Positions 1 through 13,207 of a stretch of DNA of 64,000 nucleotides are shown one piece after another; position 1 is the first letter of the stretch; every line of letters begins with the position of its first letter. Made by a program: the position numbers and the translations under genes. The DNA lies in contig CAJQUW010013658.1 in the NCBI GenBank assembly GCA_907163375.1, positions 496,001-560,000 on the forward strand, written 5' to 3'. Origin of the DNA: Prostheceraeus crozeri (Eukaryota > Platyhelminthes > Polycladida > Euryleptidae). Below the pieces are notes generated by a model. That model did no database searches and was not told the DNA's origin. It saw only the letters and a list, made by a program, of their open reading frames with translations.

Positions 1-59
1 TTCTGCCGTGAATGTTATGTGATTCAGAGCACTACTTTGGTAGTTAAAGAAAGCCTTAG

Positions 60-140
60 GGATATGAATGCACTTCAAACCCAGTGTCCACTCGACCTGT
101 GGACCGAGAGATCGTTAGGCTGCGCACACGGTGTCACGGA
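60..140 (-). repeat. Possible decayed tRNA-derived SINE end
   Basis: A short stretch with a pattern also seen at 14.5 and 61.8 kb: a cytosine-rich B-box-like block (CACTCGACCT here), then GGACCGAGAGATCGTTAGGC. The other two copies have GGCTCGACCT and GATTCGAACT at the same place, followed by GGACC/GACCT and GGATCGCTAGGC-like text. Read on the minus strand this would be the B box of a tRNA-derived SINE head. The match is short and worn, so it could be chance. Confidence 0.25.
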
Positions 141-203
141 AACTGCAGAATGAGAATAATGTTAAAAGAAATCTAACACCTGTAACTGAAACATGTTCAG
201 TAA

Positions 204-1667
204 CAGTGGTCCTACGCGGCAAATTTCCATTTTTTAGGCAGGCTAAGTAAATTTACGCAGGTACACTATTGCGAATATCTGATTGATGCAAACACTTATG
301 TAGTCTACATAGAATTTCAATGCGATTATTACCTTCACGTTTGGATGCGATGCATTTATGTATAGACTTAATATGTGAGAAAACGGTATCCATACAAAGA
401 ATGTGAAAATAGCATGTTAATCATATGAATAAAAGAAAAGCCGTGCTATTTGTAAGTCATAATATGCTCCTAAATTTTCGCCTACTCAGGCTACATCAGA
501 GGATAGAATTCTATAATAAATCATGTATTTTTCCCAAAAAATTAATGTTTTGACTTTTTGAGTATCCATTGGAAATTGTGATAACATGCGGGATATGGGC
601 TTTTCTGAACTCTTAGCTCTTACCATGAAACCAATACTACTGGGGAATGCCGACCATTTAGAAATTGTGTATTCGAAGACTGAGATGCATTTCATCTCTC
701 CCACTTATTCGACATCGACTACTCACAGAATATCATGAGAAAGACACATGGTTTTGAAGAGTGTTTCCGTTGGTGGACACCATATAACCAACCTCAGCTA
801 TGCTGACAACATATTGCTCATAGCGGGCAGTATGAGGGAACTGTAAGAATTGGTGGATAGAGTGAGAATTAAAAAGCAAAAGAACCGGCTTGCTGCTTAA
901 TGCAAAGAAAGCGAAAACTCAAAGAAGAGATACAAATGGAAATATTAGTGATATGGTCATCGAGACAAAATCAGTAGTCAACCTGCTGAAAATGTTGCAT
1001 GCACATGTCACTTTTGGCGCAATTTTCAGTCAATTATGACAACAGCAAGAAAACTGACATTCATTGGACATTATCTGTGTAGCACCAGCTATGATAAAAC
1101 CCTGCTTAGTGGAATGGTGCATGGACCAATGGCAAGGCGGTGACAGAAAACTAGCTACTGAGACGAACTGAATAACCGTGCTTATTGTGGAGCCGATGGA
1201 AAACTATTGTGCGGAGAGCCACAGCTGTTCGCGACCGACCAATCCATCAATGAAGATGTTGGATAAACGATTTGCTTTGATCAGTTATCGCATGATAACG
1301 TCAAGAAATTGTTAGGAGTATGTCTGATTGTATTGGGAAAGTTAAGTCATACTGAATACAAATCAAATAGAGATTTTTGAAGACACATAAAAGTTACAAA
1401 TAATATGCTAAAATCTCAGCTATATGGTGAACAAAAAAAACATTATGTTCTGAGAATGGAAGCAATAAATCTAGTTCAATTACTAGAAAGCTTCTATCTT
1501 TATTGAAATGAGCAAACTGTATATTCAATACCATTGATTCAAGATGGCAAGACGTTGCGGTTAAATAGTATATACAAGAATCATCAAAAAATCAATTTAC
1601 GCGGCGCTTCCATCTTTTACCCCAGTTACGCAAAAAAATCGCGATTTACGCAGGAGTAGGACCACTG
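204..1667. mobile_element. Non-autonomous hAT transposon with perfect 8-bp TSD
   Basis: Both ends carry the terminal inverted repeat CAGTGGTCCTAC, at 204-215 and inverted at 1656-1667. The element is bounded by identical 8-bp direct repeats TTCAGTAA at 196-203 and 1668-1675. An 8-bp duplication with short inverted ends beginning CAG is the mark of the hAT superfamily. Subterminal motifs of the type TTTACGCRGG recur near both ends (about 252, 1596 and 1646), as expected for transposase binding sites. No hAT transposase frame is present. The middle instead holds a decayed LINE reverse-transcriptase segment on the plus strand. The element therefore could move only by using a transposase made elsewhere. 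Confidence 0.82.
740..1275 (+). pseudogene. Decayed LINE reverse transcriptase segment
   Basis: Reading frames on the plus strand give recognisable pieces of a non-LTR retrotransposon polymerase. VGGHHITNLSYADNILLIAG covers the catalytic box, with YADN at 799-810 where active families have YADD. It is followed by a GLLLNAKKAKT block near 890-925. Further on, RKLTFIGHYLCSTS and KTLLSGMVHGPMARR (about 1049-1140) match the 'FGH' C-terminal block of many invertebrate LINE ORF2 proteins. Stops (one directly after the YADN block, in GSMREL*ELVDRV) and frame changes show it is long dead. It lies wholly inside the hAT element at 204-1667, so it was either inserted there or carried along. The LINE clade (RTE, CR1 or Jockey group) cannot be fixed by eye. 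Confidence 0.62.
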
Positions 1668-1675
1668 TTCAGTAA

Positions 1676-4600
1676 GCAATTGAGCAATGCGAGCAGATGA
1701 CTAACTTGTTGGATGGATTTATGGTTATTTCTACAACTACGATGCATTTCAGTTCAACGATTTTACACGAACAGCAGTTCCACTACAAATTGTAAGAATA
1801 GAAGAGCGCAAGAGGTATTGAGAATCAGGAATTTTCAAACACAAACTGTCCTTCTCACCATCAAAACTAAACACCATCTATCAACATCACTTGTCTGTTC
1901 TAGAGAAGCAATTCTAATTAAATCTGAAAGAAGTGCACTAAGAGTTGCGTCAATGACTTCTTCATCATAATTGCACTTCGTAATCTCTGAATTTTGAGTT
2001 CTAACTTACGTACTATATGATAATCCTCTTGAAAGTGAAAATACTTTTTTCTTTCTTATTTAGATAAAAATTCAATTGCATTGAAAATTAAAAATTCAAT
2101 ATTCTCTCATATTCACAGTCTATTTCTAAGCTGCACGAATTCAAATCAGAAGTAGATGTATAAGCAGTCCATGCGGAAAGGTGAAGAACGATTTGACAGG
2201 AAGGACAAGATCTCGGCCGCATCAGGATGAATTCTTCATCACGTGTTCCAAGATGGTGTTCCTCCAGTCATCTGACAGACATTTCCGAGAACGACGCCCA
2301 TCGATCACAACAATTCAGCAATCACTAGGTTTCGCAAGGAGAAGGAAGTGACTATACCGGATGGACATACGGATTTTGAAGGAACTGGTCTGTGTTATCA
2401 GGTGATAAGTGATATCAATTTTCACATCAATTTGGGGATATCCTATTTTCTTAGAACCATTGATCGAATTTGTAGTTAATCGGAAGCAGCTGGAATGTGA
2501 TGACCGTATATCTGATAACTTTACAGGAAATAGATAGCTATCGCGCTCAGAATAGTAATGATAAATCAGCAAATTGTCATCATAGAAGAACAGAAGTTTC
2601 ATATGAATCAAACATACAAACACATAGGAGGACATTCGTCTCCTCTATGTCAAAAGGGCCTCCAAAGGTTCCCCATTGATTGTCCATCAACTGCAGACGG
2701 GCCCTAGCCATTTGATGATCCACCAGACAGTGAGTCCACAACAATTGATAACAGCAACAGGACATTCGGAGATACCTAACCTACGGTTCTCGGCGCAGAA
2801 ATGATGGACTTGCTAACATTTTAGAAATAATGCGTGCTCCAAATGCATCTGCTTATTCATAGGGGGCCCGTGCAATGAAACACAGAAAATTCGCATGGCT
2901 TACAGATTCCCGTTGAAAATATTCAGCCCACTTTTAAAAAGAAATATTTCAAGACGGCAGGTCCAGAGATGCGGAATTACAAAATCTAATTTTCTGACCT
3001 ATGCTCCTGTCGAAGACAATTCGTGCGCCACTAAGAAAACTCGCTTGAATGCGAAATGAAATGATGAAGATGTTTCACTTATCTAAGTCTTTCAAATGTG
3101 TTATGAAAAATGCTGAAGAATATATCAGACAGTGCATGTGCACAAGGTAAAACTTGTACTTGATCAAGTTACACGTCAAATAGGCTGTTATGACATGCCT
3201 GGACTGAGCACCATATTTAGATGATATTGCAGCATTTACAAGCATTTTTCCGATGAATACTCGCATTATGAATACTTAAATTCTCCTGAATAACTCAGAA
3301 TTACCCAATCGTGGTAAGTATGATTCCTCTTTGCTAGGGAACGTGTCTCTTGTATCGCAATAAGCACGCATCGCTCCATAGGATGTCATTTCATTAAGCG
3401 GATAACGATCAATTATTTATTCTCTACACTGTCAAAGATGACGTATCTCGAATATGTTGTTTATTGCGGTAGTAATTATTATCAATTATATCGCGTGCCC
3501 AATCCGAGACGTCTACACATCTTGTTTTCGTTGTCTGTAAATTATATATCTATCAACCTGATGCTACTGTAATGCTTACCAAGTAGAAGAGAATTAATCA
3601 TTATCTACACAAGAATCGAAAGTCAAATATATCTGCTGCAGTATATCTAATATAGCACGCGGGTTATATGATTTTTTTATAACCTTTCTGTGCAGTTTAA
3701 ATCATTGGTGGGTGGTTTGCATGGAAAAGATGAATCGCAATCCTTTAATGAAAAATAACTGATTTTCAGACCAATTTATAACTCAACTAGATGAACGGTT
3801 CACCTTCCGAATAAGATTGAGTTAGACCAAGTTTCAGTTAATTCGAAATTGAATTCTTGAAATCAGAGCGGTTCAGGGTCAAAGTGGCCCTGAAACTCAG
3901 TTTTGATAAAGCTGTCCCAGAGAAAGATACGTAATGGAATTAAAGCGACAGAAGCATTGTTCCTTTATTAAATTTTAGCTGGAAATAAAATAGCCAGACA
4001 GTTCCTGAGAGAAGGCCAATAAACTGTCAGAGGCCACTGAGTTTTCGGCGAGAATTTCATCAGGAAATGGGTTTTAGAAGTGGCTTAAAACACTCCTGTC
4101 ATTCAAATTATGTTTTCTGGATTCTCAGAGACAGCTTCACCAAGAACATTTATACTTGACACCATCAGAATCTATCAAGTGCATTTTCCATATTTATGCG
4201 TGTTAGTGATGCCAAGATACAATATCTGTTGAAAGGACCGAAAATCAACTATTCATATTTAAATTGTGCCAATAAATTTCAGTAGGATATTCACGGATTT
4301 ATATAAAAGGACGGATGCTCAATCTTCAGGAGCATTATACAGTCAATGAAAAAAACCACTTCACCTCATTAAGATATCACATCATTTCACACACTCCCTA
4401 AAACTTCATAAAAATTCATGAGAAACGCATTTGACTGAGCTACAAAGCCGCTAACGAGATCCAGTTTCACCTAATCTTTTCCACAGATACTTTTTCGATA
4501 GAAACAGCTGTGCAGCACAGAAGTGCATATCCAAACCTACATGTGAGATCTTCTCCAAAGGCACATGGTGAGCTAAAGCATAAACATATAAGCTTCGAAC

Positions 4601-7600
4601 AAACTGTGAGTCGCTCGAAATGTTACAAAATCATGATTCTAATCTCAAAAGCAAAAAGATATATTATCAGAATAGAATGAGGATATCTAAATGCCCGTAC
4701 CGCTTTGTAGACTACAAAACAATTATTTTGTTCTTATAAACAAGACCAGAATGAAGGTGATTGAGAAGTCAAGATTTCGGAATTCTCCATCATTTTATTC
4801 TACAGTAAAATATACTACACGAGCTTTCGATGGCTCTCGGCGCACCTTAATCATGTAATGAAAATCTGGAATGAAGGTGGTGAAATCTCTGTGCACCTCA
4901 ACCACGTGGCGAATCATGATCTTCATGTGCATATTTCACCCTCATTCATGTTAGTAATGCTTACTGTTATATTGTAATACATCAAAGAATCGTCATTATT
5001 GTAGTATTGATTAGTTTTTTTGTGCATCAATTTCTTCCTGTGGCAATTTTCGTACTAAATGTATTTCACTATTTTCATTCGATGTAGAGTTTGAGAGAAT
5101 TCGTGACTCGATTAACAGTACGCGCACATTGATGCACGAAAATTCGAAGTACTGTAATTTCAAGACTTGCATTGGTAATACTTGACATGGTGCTTCCGAC
5201 ATGAGGAAATTGCAAATCTTAACGAGACCAGAAATTCGGTGGAACAAGTTGTTTCGATGTCAAGTAGACGGTCAGAACTTCTAAAGAAAGGAGAGATTAG
5301 TTCCTTATGGTAAAAGTGGAATACGTTTTCAATAACATCAGAAAACACAGGTGTCGAGTCGATCAATCAGCCTAAAATGTTTCATCACACCCTCAAATCC
5401 AGCGTTTGGTTTCTTACTACTGGTCTGCCTAATAAGTAGCATGAGCGCCTCCTTGAATTCAGATAGAGCAAGGAGAGAACTATCCGATAATACTTGTCTA
5501 GTAGTAGATGGTCCCACTCCAATTCGACAACTTGCCTTCCACTACTCTTTCAATGCCTCTTTTATCAAGGAGATACCTGACGGACGAAAAACTGTCTTGA
5601 CACTACCAGACGGACGGAAGTGAATACATCTCTGTACTCTTATTTAACCCCTACGATCTCACAAAATCTTCACAAAGAATTGCGCAATAAACGGTCAATT
5701 GGTAATCAAGACATTTGAGCATAGAGTCATACAATGTCGATATGATTGAAAATAGCAGTGACCAACGAGGGTCCAATCTTATAACAGTTATTGATATCCT
5801 GTCGAATACCGCAAACCATGCGTGAGTCACCGGTACATATTTAGCGACTCAGCTTTACAAAGACCACACTCACTGATATTAGCAACATTTAAACAGTGGT
5901 TGGAAGACTGACTATTTCAGGTAGAGTTGTTATGCCTCAGTCCAGAAGGCAATCAGTCCAAAATTCCGATCTTCTAACGTGCGCCATCAATGAGATCAGC
6001 TAGCGTTTCACCTAACTGGGAATAAGGTCTCAATGTTTCTACCTTCCGCTGTCCCTTGGACTGTGCTGATATAGTCTTTCTTTGTTCGGGTGATGCATGA
6101 GGTTGGCAACTGTAAAATTCACCTGAAGTGCACCATTCTTTCAGTCACCAATTTGATATGGGTAAAACGCTTATACTGATGACATTTTGAAGTATTTTGA
6201 TGGAAGTTTGATCCAGGAAAGATAAATAAGTTATCCGTTTTTGGTAATTATGACGTGCTGAATACAATAACTTCAAACACACCGAATTGCTACAATATAC
6301 CTGTACCAATGTAGTTATCATTAAAGAAAGACATCCACGAGACTACGACGTTGCTTAAATTGCAATTGAAGAGAAGAACACAAGACAATTAAGTGACAAG
6401 AACAATGAAGATTCGAAGATGCTGAGATAAGAAGTCAATAATATTTGTATCGAGCCATTCAGAAACACCTTAAATGACATTTAGAAATGGACAAGGACTG
6501 CTTTTTTCCATCGTGTCATATCCAACGCATCGGTCCATAAAATGTATATTCAAACATTCTTGCGGCGATTTTACTTGAATATTCGTTACAACATAAACTG
6601 AAAGGCGAAACCGGTTTCTCTTGAAATTTTGCAACATCCTCATAAGATAGCGAAGATTGCTGGGAACTCAGTGTTCAGTGATAATATTCAAAGACGTATT
6701 TTTCTTCTCTTGCATTCCTTTACATTTCTTCGAGTAGTGACTTCCACAACTGAGGTTCACTTTTTCTAGAAACTGGAATATTTAAAGAGTTTCTGGAACT
6801 CTTGATTAATGCAGTGGTGAATCAAACTGCTACCTCACCTCAATCAGTACAAATGCATACATAGGAGCAGATGCAAGTCATATAGCTCATGCGCTTCAAG
6901 TGTTGCAACAGTGTTTCTATCAAAAATATTAAGCATCACGTACGTCGCATTTCGCATTGTGTCATCTTCTTGATCGGTTTCCATCACCCCAACTTATAAC
7001 AAAAGCACCTTAGAAGATTATCATAACCATTTACACCAAGCCCCCTATTAGCTGTCCCCTTTTCAAAGCTGTACATGGCTTCATCAATTCTGCTGAAAGT
7101 GAGGACTTAACAAAAAAAGCGAGCTGTGTTTTTCCCACAAATATGTACTTTAAAGATGGAGTAGAGGTCACAGAGACCCGGATTTTTGTAAAAAAAAAAG
7201 AACACGGCTAATCCTGATGTTATGATGCTCTCAGACCTACATGTCGACTTCCAGTGACTAGAGCTTCCGGTGATCTTCAAGAGACTCGAGCAAACGACAA
7301 CAGAATCGCAGGTTCAAGCGCTAAACAAGTGATTGAGATCCTCTGACCTTAAACGAGATATCCATCGAGTGGCATTTTGAACAGAACATTTACTACACAC
7401 CGCGGCAAACTTGTCTTACATATATTATTGGCGTGCACACACCTTGAGCAGCTATATCATACTATCAGTGTTACAAGTGCCTTGCACACGCCTTCATGTG
7501 AGATAGCAAATTTCATTTCATATTCATTGATCAAATCAGAACTAGACAATATCACTTTTCCACGTACCAAACACAGAACAAACTGCCTCGCTCCCACATT

Positions 7601-10600
7601 TGAAATATTTACCCGCCCATGATTGCTGATCATCACGCGGAAATCTACAGGGAAGGTGTTCGCATGCCTTTTATAGATAAGATGTTTATCTAAGTATCAG
7701 AATATTCAACAACAGACTTCCATTCCTAAATATATCATCACTGCCGCAAGATACTTGTGTGATGAGGAAAATGATGGGATTGATTCATCCTATGCGGTCG
7801 CACATTTTAGAATCAGTCCATTATTGCGCAATCGCTGAAGAGGAGGAAGTTCTCAATAATTAACAGCATTGAAGAGCTACAGGGAGGGATAATATCTGCA
7901 ACAAATGACAACAATTTGTTGAACAAATGAAGTAAAAATTGACTTTGATACTCATTATACGCTACATTCACGCAAGAATAAGAAATTTCAATACAAATCC
8001 CGTTGCATTTCTCTCTCTTCCTTGAACTCTGTTAAAGTTGGAATTGAACATGACTTGCAACACCTGGGAATCAATGAAGCAGAAGTTTCTCATTGTTACC
8101 TGGAATCATGCACATCATCAGGAGAAGCTGTTTATCAGTCCCATAATGATAACTGATAAACATTTGGGTGAAAACTTCACAACTCTCACCTAATATTTCA
8201 AAACTTATCGGAATTGAGGGTTTGTTGATAGCAAACGCAAATGAAAACAATTGCAAGAAACATTGGTCGTTAATGGCAACCCCTGCAGGTTGGTGACTCA
8301 GTTGAGGAAAAGTTGACGTCAGAGAAAGCCTCAGCCAGATTTAGACAGACATGTCGTGACTCACGTGGACTCGCACGGTCGTGTCTGGGTCTCAGACGAC
8401 GATATGACTTCACAAAGAAACAAAGAAGACGAACTGAAGCCAGCCACCTCTCTTTGTCACTTTGTAAACCGCCTCCTCGCTATTCAGCAGCTGCACTCGC
8501 ATTACAGTCAAGGTCATTCAGGGACATATCCTCAACTCGAATTTGCATTTCCGCTACCATAGGACGTCTGTGGTGATGTGGAAATCACTGTCTTGATCGG
8601 AATCCGACTGTCTTACATCACTGCCAAACCTACCGTTCATTACTGCCGTTTGCGTGGAGGCGCGGAGATGCAAGGCAGAGTTTGAGATTAAGTGTTCAAT
8701 CCCGAAATTCTTGATCTCTCGGTCAGATCTTGTTTGAGAAAACACAAAATGATGATTTGCAGTATTTGCAATCATGTGAAAGTGATGGTTGTATGAGAGA
8801 AATCAAAATTTGACAATGTGCAAATGAGTTGAGGTGTTAGTAGAAAGTCTCCATCCAGGTAGAAAAATAAGGCCGTGGGTCACAAATACTCCAAAACATT
8901 CTCCAACATGCTGTGTTTAGAAAAGTATGGTACTTCTGTTGTCCACCCCCATATTCAGTTCACATTCACTTCTTCTCTCACTCTTAACTGCAGTCTCATT
9001 TCATGACCACTGTCGCAAGAGCGTTGAACTCCACGAAGTTCATGATCACAACTGTGACTGAAGTTTGCTTTCGAGTCTTATATTCTAACTAGTATAAAGG
9101 GGACCAATCCTTCATGCCAGGGTTCAAGCAAAACTTCTCAGTGCTGTTTGTGCTATCCTTCCATAACAGTACAATCTTATCCTTAACCCAATGTGACAAA
9201 GTTCGACGAAACTTTGGTGAAATTGGAATATGTGGGGGAGGGGGCGAATTGAAGTACCGAAAGGTATGTAAAGCATGCAACTGTTGAATTAGCTACTATT
9301 AAAATCTTCACCCAGAGATGAGTGGTCCACTTGTTGTAAATTGATCATAGGGTGTTAAATATACCTGAAGTCAATCGTTCGGTTGGTTTGGTCAATTGTT
9401 GACGATATACTGCGTGTAGATCTAATTGGAGAAAATTATAGAAAAATATCAACTTTTGACGGCTTGCAATGTAAACGAACGAAGTTTGAAGAAAATGATG
9501 CAACTACCTAAAGAAGTTCATTCTACACATTCAAATTGAATACTGTATTCAGTAAGACCTCAGTTCACCTCTGAATTCTACATGTCTTTGAAAACATCGC
9601 CCTGGGCTACAATGTGAATTTAAACTAATGAGTGAGAGACACAAACAACGGCTTCGCCAAAATGTGAACATCCATAAAGTTTCAAAATTATATGCACTTG
9701 TACGAAGTCATACAACATGAAGTAACTCAAAAATGGTTGGCTCAAACAGGAGCTACTACAAACCAAGCAAATATAAAGATGACTACCAGTCCCATTACTC
9801 TCTAAAACTATTACAACTTGATTTTTCATTCATTTGTCCCAGCGTTCTCCAGTTGAACTCAATATCATCGTCAAAGTACGTGGAGACAGGTACATCTATT
9901 ACCTATTTGCAACTGGATTCCAAAAAAACGAGGCTCAATATAAAACATGCTTTTTGTCTCTTATATTTTGAAATGATGATATACTATGTTGGAGCTACTT
10001 ATGCAAACAGAGAAATGATGGCTTCACTAACAAACTGCCAGTCTTCATAAGCGCAAGTTGCTGGTGTTTAGATGAGTTTGATAGCCACCGATTGCACTTT
10101 CATAGAGCAATGTTCATGCCTCATGTTTTGCCGCATGTTCTATTTTCGAAGTAAGACAAGGTTTCTTTCTAATATCAATCGAATAATTGTATATCTATTA
10201 GAAGATGCAACAATGTTATGAAAATTGTTTCCGAAAGTTCGCTTTATTCAAAAACATTGTTTCTGAAGATAGTTTTAAAATCCTGTTGCAAACATGCTTC
10301 TTAAACTGTTTTGAAATATGTCATGTTTTGAAAACAAATTGAGATCCCAGTAAATGATTCGCATGATATAGACTTGTTGATAGGCTCATTGGTATTTCAT
10401 TCAAAGTGAGAACAGATTAAGACCTGTGAGCCAATAATCCCAACGAATATCTATGGTTGCTAGAGAGGCTAATGTGGATGTTGACCCAATGCCAAAACCA
10501 CAGAATTAGACTCATATATAGACTCAGCAGATAAACAAAACATTCAATTTTGTGGCTAAAACATTTAAGGCGTGGTTTTAACTCGTTATAATCCATAGGA

Positions 10601-12640
10601 TTTCTCAACATGAATAGAAAAGAATAAAAGTTCCGCCTCCGCAAGAACTGATGTGCCAGAATACGAGCCACTACGATGCTCAGCTATCGGTGTCATTGCT
10701 AGCACATCGAACACTCGGAAACCTCGGCGAAAATGCATATGCATTGAGATTGGAGAAATTTCGGTCAAAAATTCAATAAAGCATGAAAAGACGCATTCAA
10801 TGAGAGTGACTCCATTGACATGGATTCTAAGCTGAAACTGGGGCTGCTCAATCATGCGATAAATGAAACGATACTTGACAAGCTATCGACCAACAATTGA
10901 GACTTCACGCTGAGTATTGGAATTTCTCTAAACATAAGCTATAAATAGCAGCGTCAAAGCGGACTTGAATGTCACTGATCAAGCATGACGCTGAACTGCC
11001 AAATTTGGGGCATATTTACAAATTACCATATACACTGTCTATTAATAGGTGAGCCGAAATATGTGAAGTATTACAAAAACAATCAAAGTAGATCGCGTGA
11101 AATGATGCTTTTCAAATTTAAAGCTGAACAATGACACTTTGAGGATTTAACAGGTTAAAGGGAAATTCGTTCTAGTGAATTCTTCAGTTTAACATGACAT
11201 GAAAATATAATTATGTCTTTTTATGTGAATGTTTGATTCATATCGGGGTACGGAATAAATCTACATGGGTTCATCTATTCTACTCTTAACTTTTTCAAAT
11301 ACGCTCATAGATCGTTTAATACACCTTAGTCACCGAGTTGTTAATGCTAACCATACAGTAACCAACAAGATACTCGATCATGCCCCCACATTGGCTAATT
11401 CGTTATGATCCACTCTTTCAGAAACTGAGCGACAACTTCGTGAACAGGAACTACAGTGTATTGACATCAAGCTTCATTATGTGACATTTCCCTTAGAAAT
11501 CTTGATGATATTGGGGTTAGGGCTCATGGGTTTGGGTTTGGTGCTTAAAGGTGACTGATAGTATTTGAATGTCAAGGGAAGGGTTTGAGGGCATCAGTAG
11601 GATGGCAGCATGTTTTAAGGTATTGGGTTATTGGGGTGAAGGTTAATGACTTTTAGGAATAGGGCAAGTCAAAACAATTTTCATACTCAATTCACTAAAC
11701 CACAGGAGAGCTCATCACTGTTATATCGGCTTATTTTATTTGATGTCATCACATTTTTTGAAGCATGCAAAAAGCGAAATTGAGTTTTTGTGTAACTATA
11801 ATTGCTGAGCCCATGTTAATGCCACAATAGTTTATTCAATAAAGTGATGACTTTGATTGCTGTGCTTCGAGTATTATATCATATTCAAGTTGGAATTTCT
11901 AGTACCTACAGCACTTCTGTTTCACCATGAAATTGACATATCCAGTTTAGTCTCAACCGCTATGAAGCTAAGCATCAAATCTTCGATCTACGGCGGATTC
12001 GTTCGTCTCACTCCTGGAACAAAACTGTCAGGAACTGAACAATTAACTTAGTACAGAGGTTTATTACAGTGCTTCTGTCTTTCAGCATTGCTCTTCAGCT
12101 TCATTTAAAAAATGCTTGAAAACCGAACAAAACAACAAAAGTTGGTTAGTTTCCCTACAATCTATAATTGTTGTTCTGCGAACTATAACTTGTTTTGAAG
12201 CGATCGATTAATTATATGTAAATATTGAAAGAAAACTACCCAGCAGGAGCGCATGACCCAAGCGACTATTTTATGCGGAATGTCGACAGTATGTTTAATC
12301 AGGCATCTACATGCATGAACTGATCACACATTCTCTTATAATTGTAATTGCGTTCCTGAAATTGTTCCGGTAGCATCTTTAAACAAGGAGTTGTGATCTA
12401 CAAATGACAATGAATGAAACCGCCATCTGGTCCTGCTCTTCATTGAGGATGAGAATCAAGATGTAATAATTCTACATTTTTGGTGGGAGGGGGACTGAAG
12501 GCCACACTAGGAAGAAACTGCTCGCCCACTGTCGCCGACGCCCTGGATCGGGATCTTTGGAAGCAATCCTGATGAATTCTTTAGCTTACAGTGAGAGAAT
12601 CAGAGTACATTTGGCTTTGATCACATGCGTGCATGCACGT
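1676..12640. other. Long non-coding stretch, no gene recognised
   Basis: About 11 kb without a convincing exon, RNA gene or element end. The longest open frames are about 105 codons (2315-2635 minus and 9733-10050 plus); neither has recognisable domains or coding-like composition. A 90-codon frame at 5351-5623 begins with a hydrophobic run but has no known relative that I recognise. A candidate G-quadruplex at 11.5 kb is listed separately. Confidence 0.6.
11513..11536 (+). other. Candidate G-quadruplex, telomere-like G-tract
   Basis: Four runs of three or more G separated by loops of 3, 5 and 3 bases (GGGG-TTA-GGG-CTCAT-GGG-TTT-GGG). This fits the usual four-tract quadruplex rule. It contains TTGGGGTTAGGG, similar to telomere repeats, in otherwise AT-rich DNA, and G-rich text continues on the same strand to about 11,650. 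It may be a worn interstitial telomere-like tract or simple sequence. Confidence 0.55.
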
Positions 12641-12790
12641 GCTGTTCAGCTACCAACACGAGCTTCTGCAGGGAACGAGGCTGAAAATGAGACTTTCACA
12701 GAATGATGCGTATCCATTGCCTACTACAAATATGCGCGTCTGCCGAGTTCCACCCGGTTAGAGGCCTCTTTCTCTCGTCTGCAGCAAGTA
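12641..12790 (+). mobile_element. MITE family A, copy 1 (worn)
   Basis: Shares a core with the copy at 21,839-21,997: CTTCTGCAGGGAACGAGGCT, then GAAAATGAGACTTTCACAGA and ATGATG, then a CCTACTAC block and CGCGTCTGCCGAGTTC. The right part has decayed relative to the 21.8-kb copy, and the terminal inverted repeat is not well kept. No coding capacity. The superfamily is unknown. Confidence 0.6.
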
Positions 12791-13094
12791 CAAAGTCAAG
12801 AGCCACAAGTTTTGAGATGGAATGCCTTCACGTCATGCAATTACGTCTGTGCTATGATCATGCTTCTCACTGGTGGTGCATGCGAAAATGTGGTTGAAAA
12901 CAGAGGTTTCAGCTCCGAATGTTGTGTTTGTAGACATTAAATTGCTCTCGCAAAATCTTCATAGCGATATGATCACATTATTGCATTCAGATCTTATGGC
13001 TCTAGACTTGAAAGTTCTCACTTAATCAGAGAAAACACTGATAAATGTAATTTACCGAGAAACTCTATCTACTTTCCATTGGATTAACTTTTCC

Positions 13095-13207
13095 TTGATC
13101 CTGTCTGACAAGAGAGCTCGGCAGACGTGAAGATTGGATTCGCACTAGCCAGGTGAACATCGTGTGTGAAAGTCTCATCCTCGGTCTAGTTTCCTACAAA
13201 ACTCGAA
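13095..13207 (-). mobile_element. MITE family A, copy 2 (inverted, worn)
   Basis: On the minus strand this segment aligns with the core of the other two copies: AGACCGAGGATGAGACTTTC, then ACACACGATGTTCACC, and further on CGTCTGCCGAGCTC. It lies only about 300 bp from copy 1 in opposite orientation. It is more diverged than the 21.8-kb copy and lacks clear ends. The 300 bases between copies 1 and 2 show nothing else. Confidence 0.5.

Noticed and set aside
5351-5623. 90-codon frame with a hydrophobic N-terminal run
   Set aside because: No signal-peptide cleavage context, no homologue recognised, and the opposite strand is almost as open; consistent with chance.
8313-8576. Two overlapping plus-strand frames of 68-87 codons
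   Set aside because: Both frames are equally open and composition does not favour either; no domain.
9231-9245. G-rich GTGGGGGAGGGGG as a quadruplex
   Set aside because: Only two G-runs nearby, not four.
12480-12600. LINE-tail-like reading TVADALDRDLWKQS
   Set aside because: Fifteen residues only, no neighbouring LINE motifs; too short to claim.
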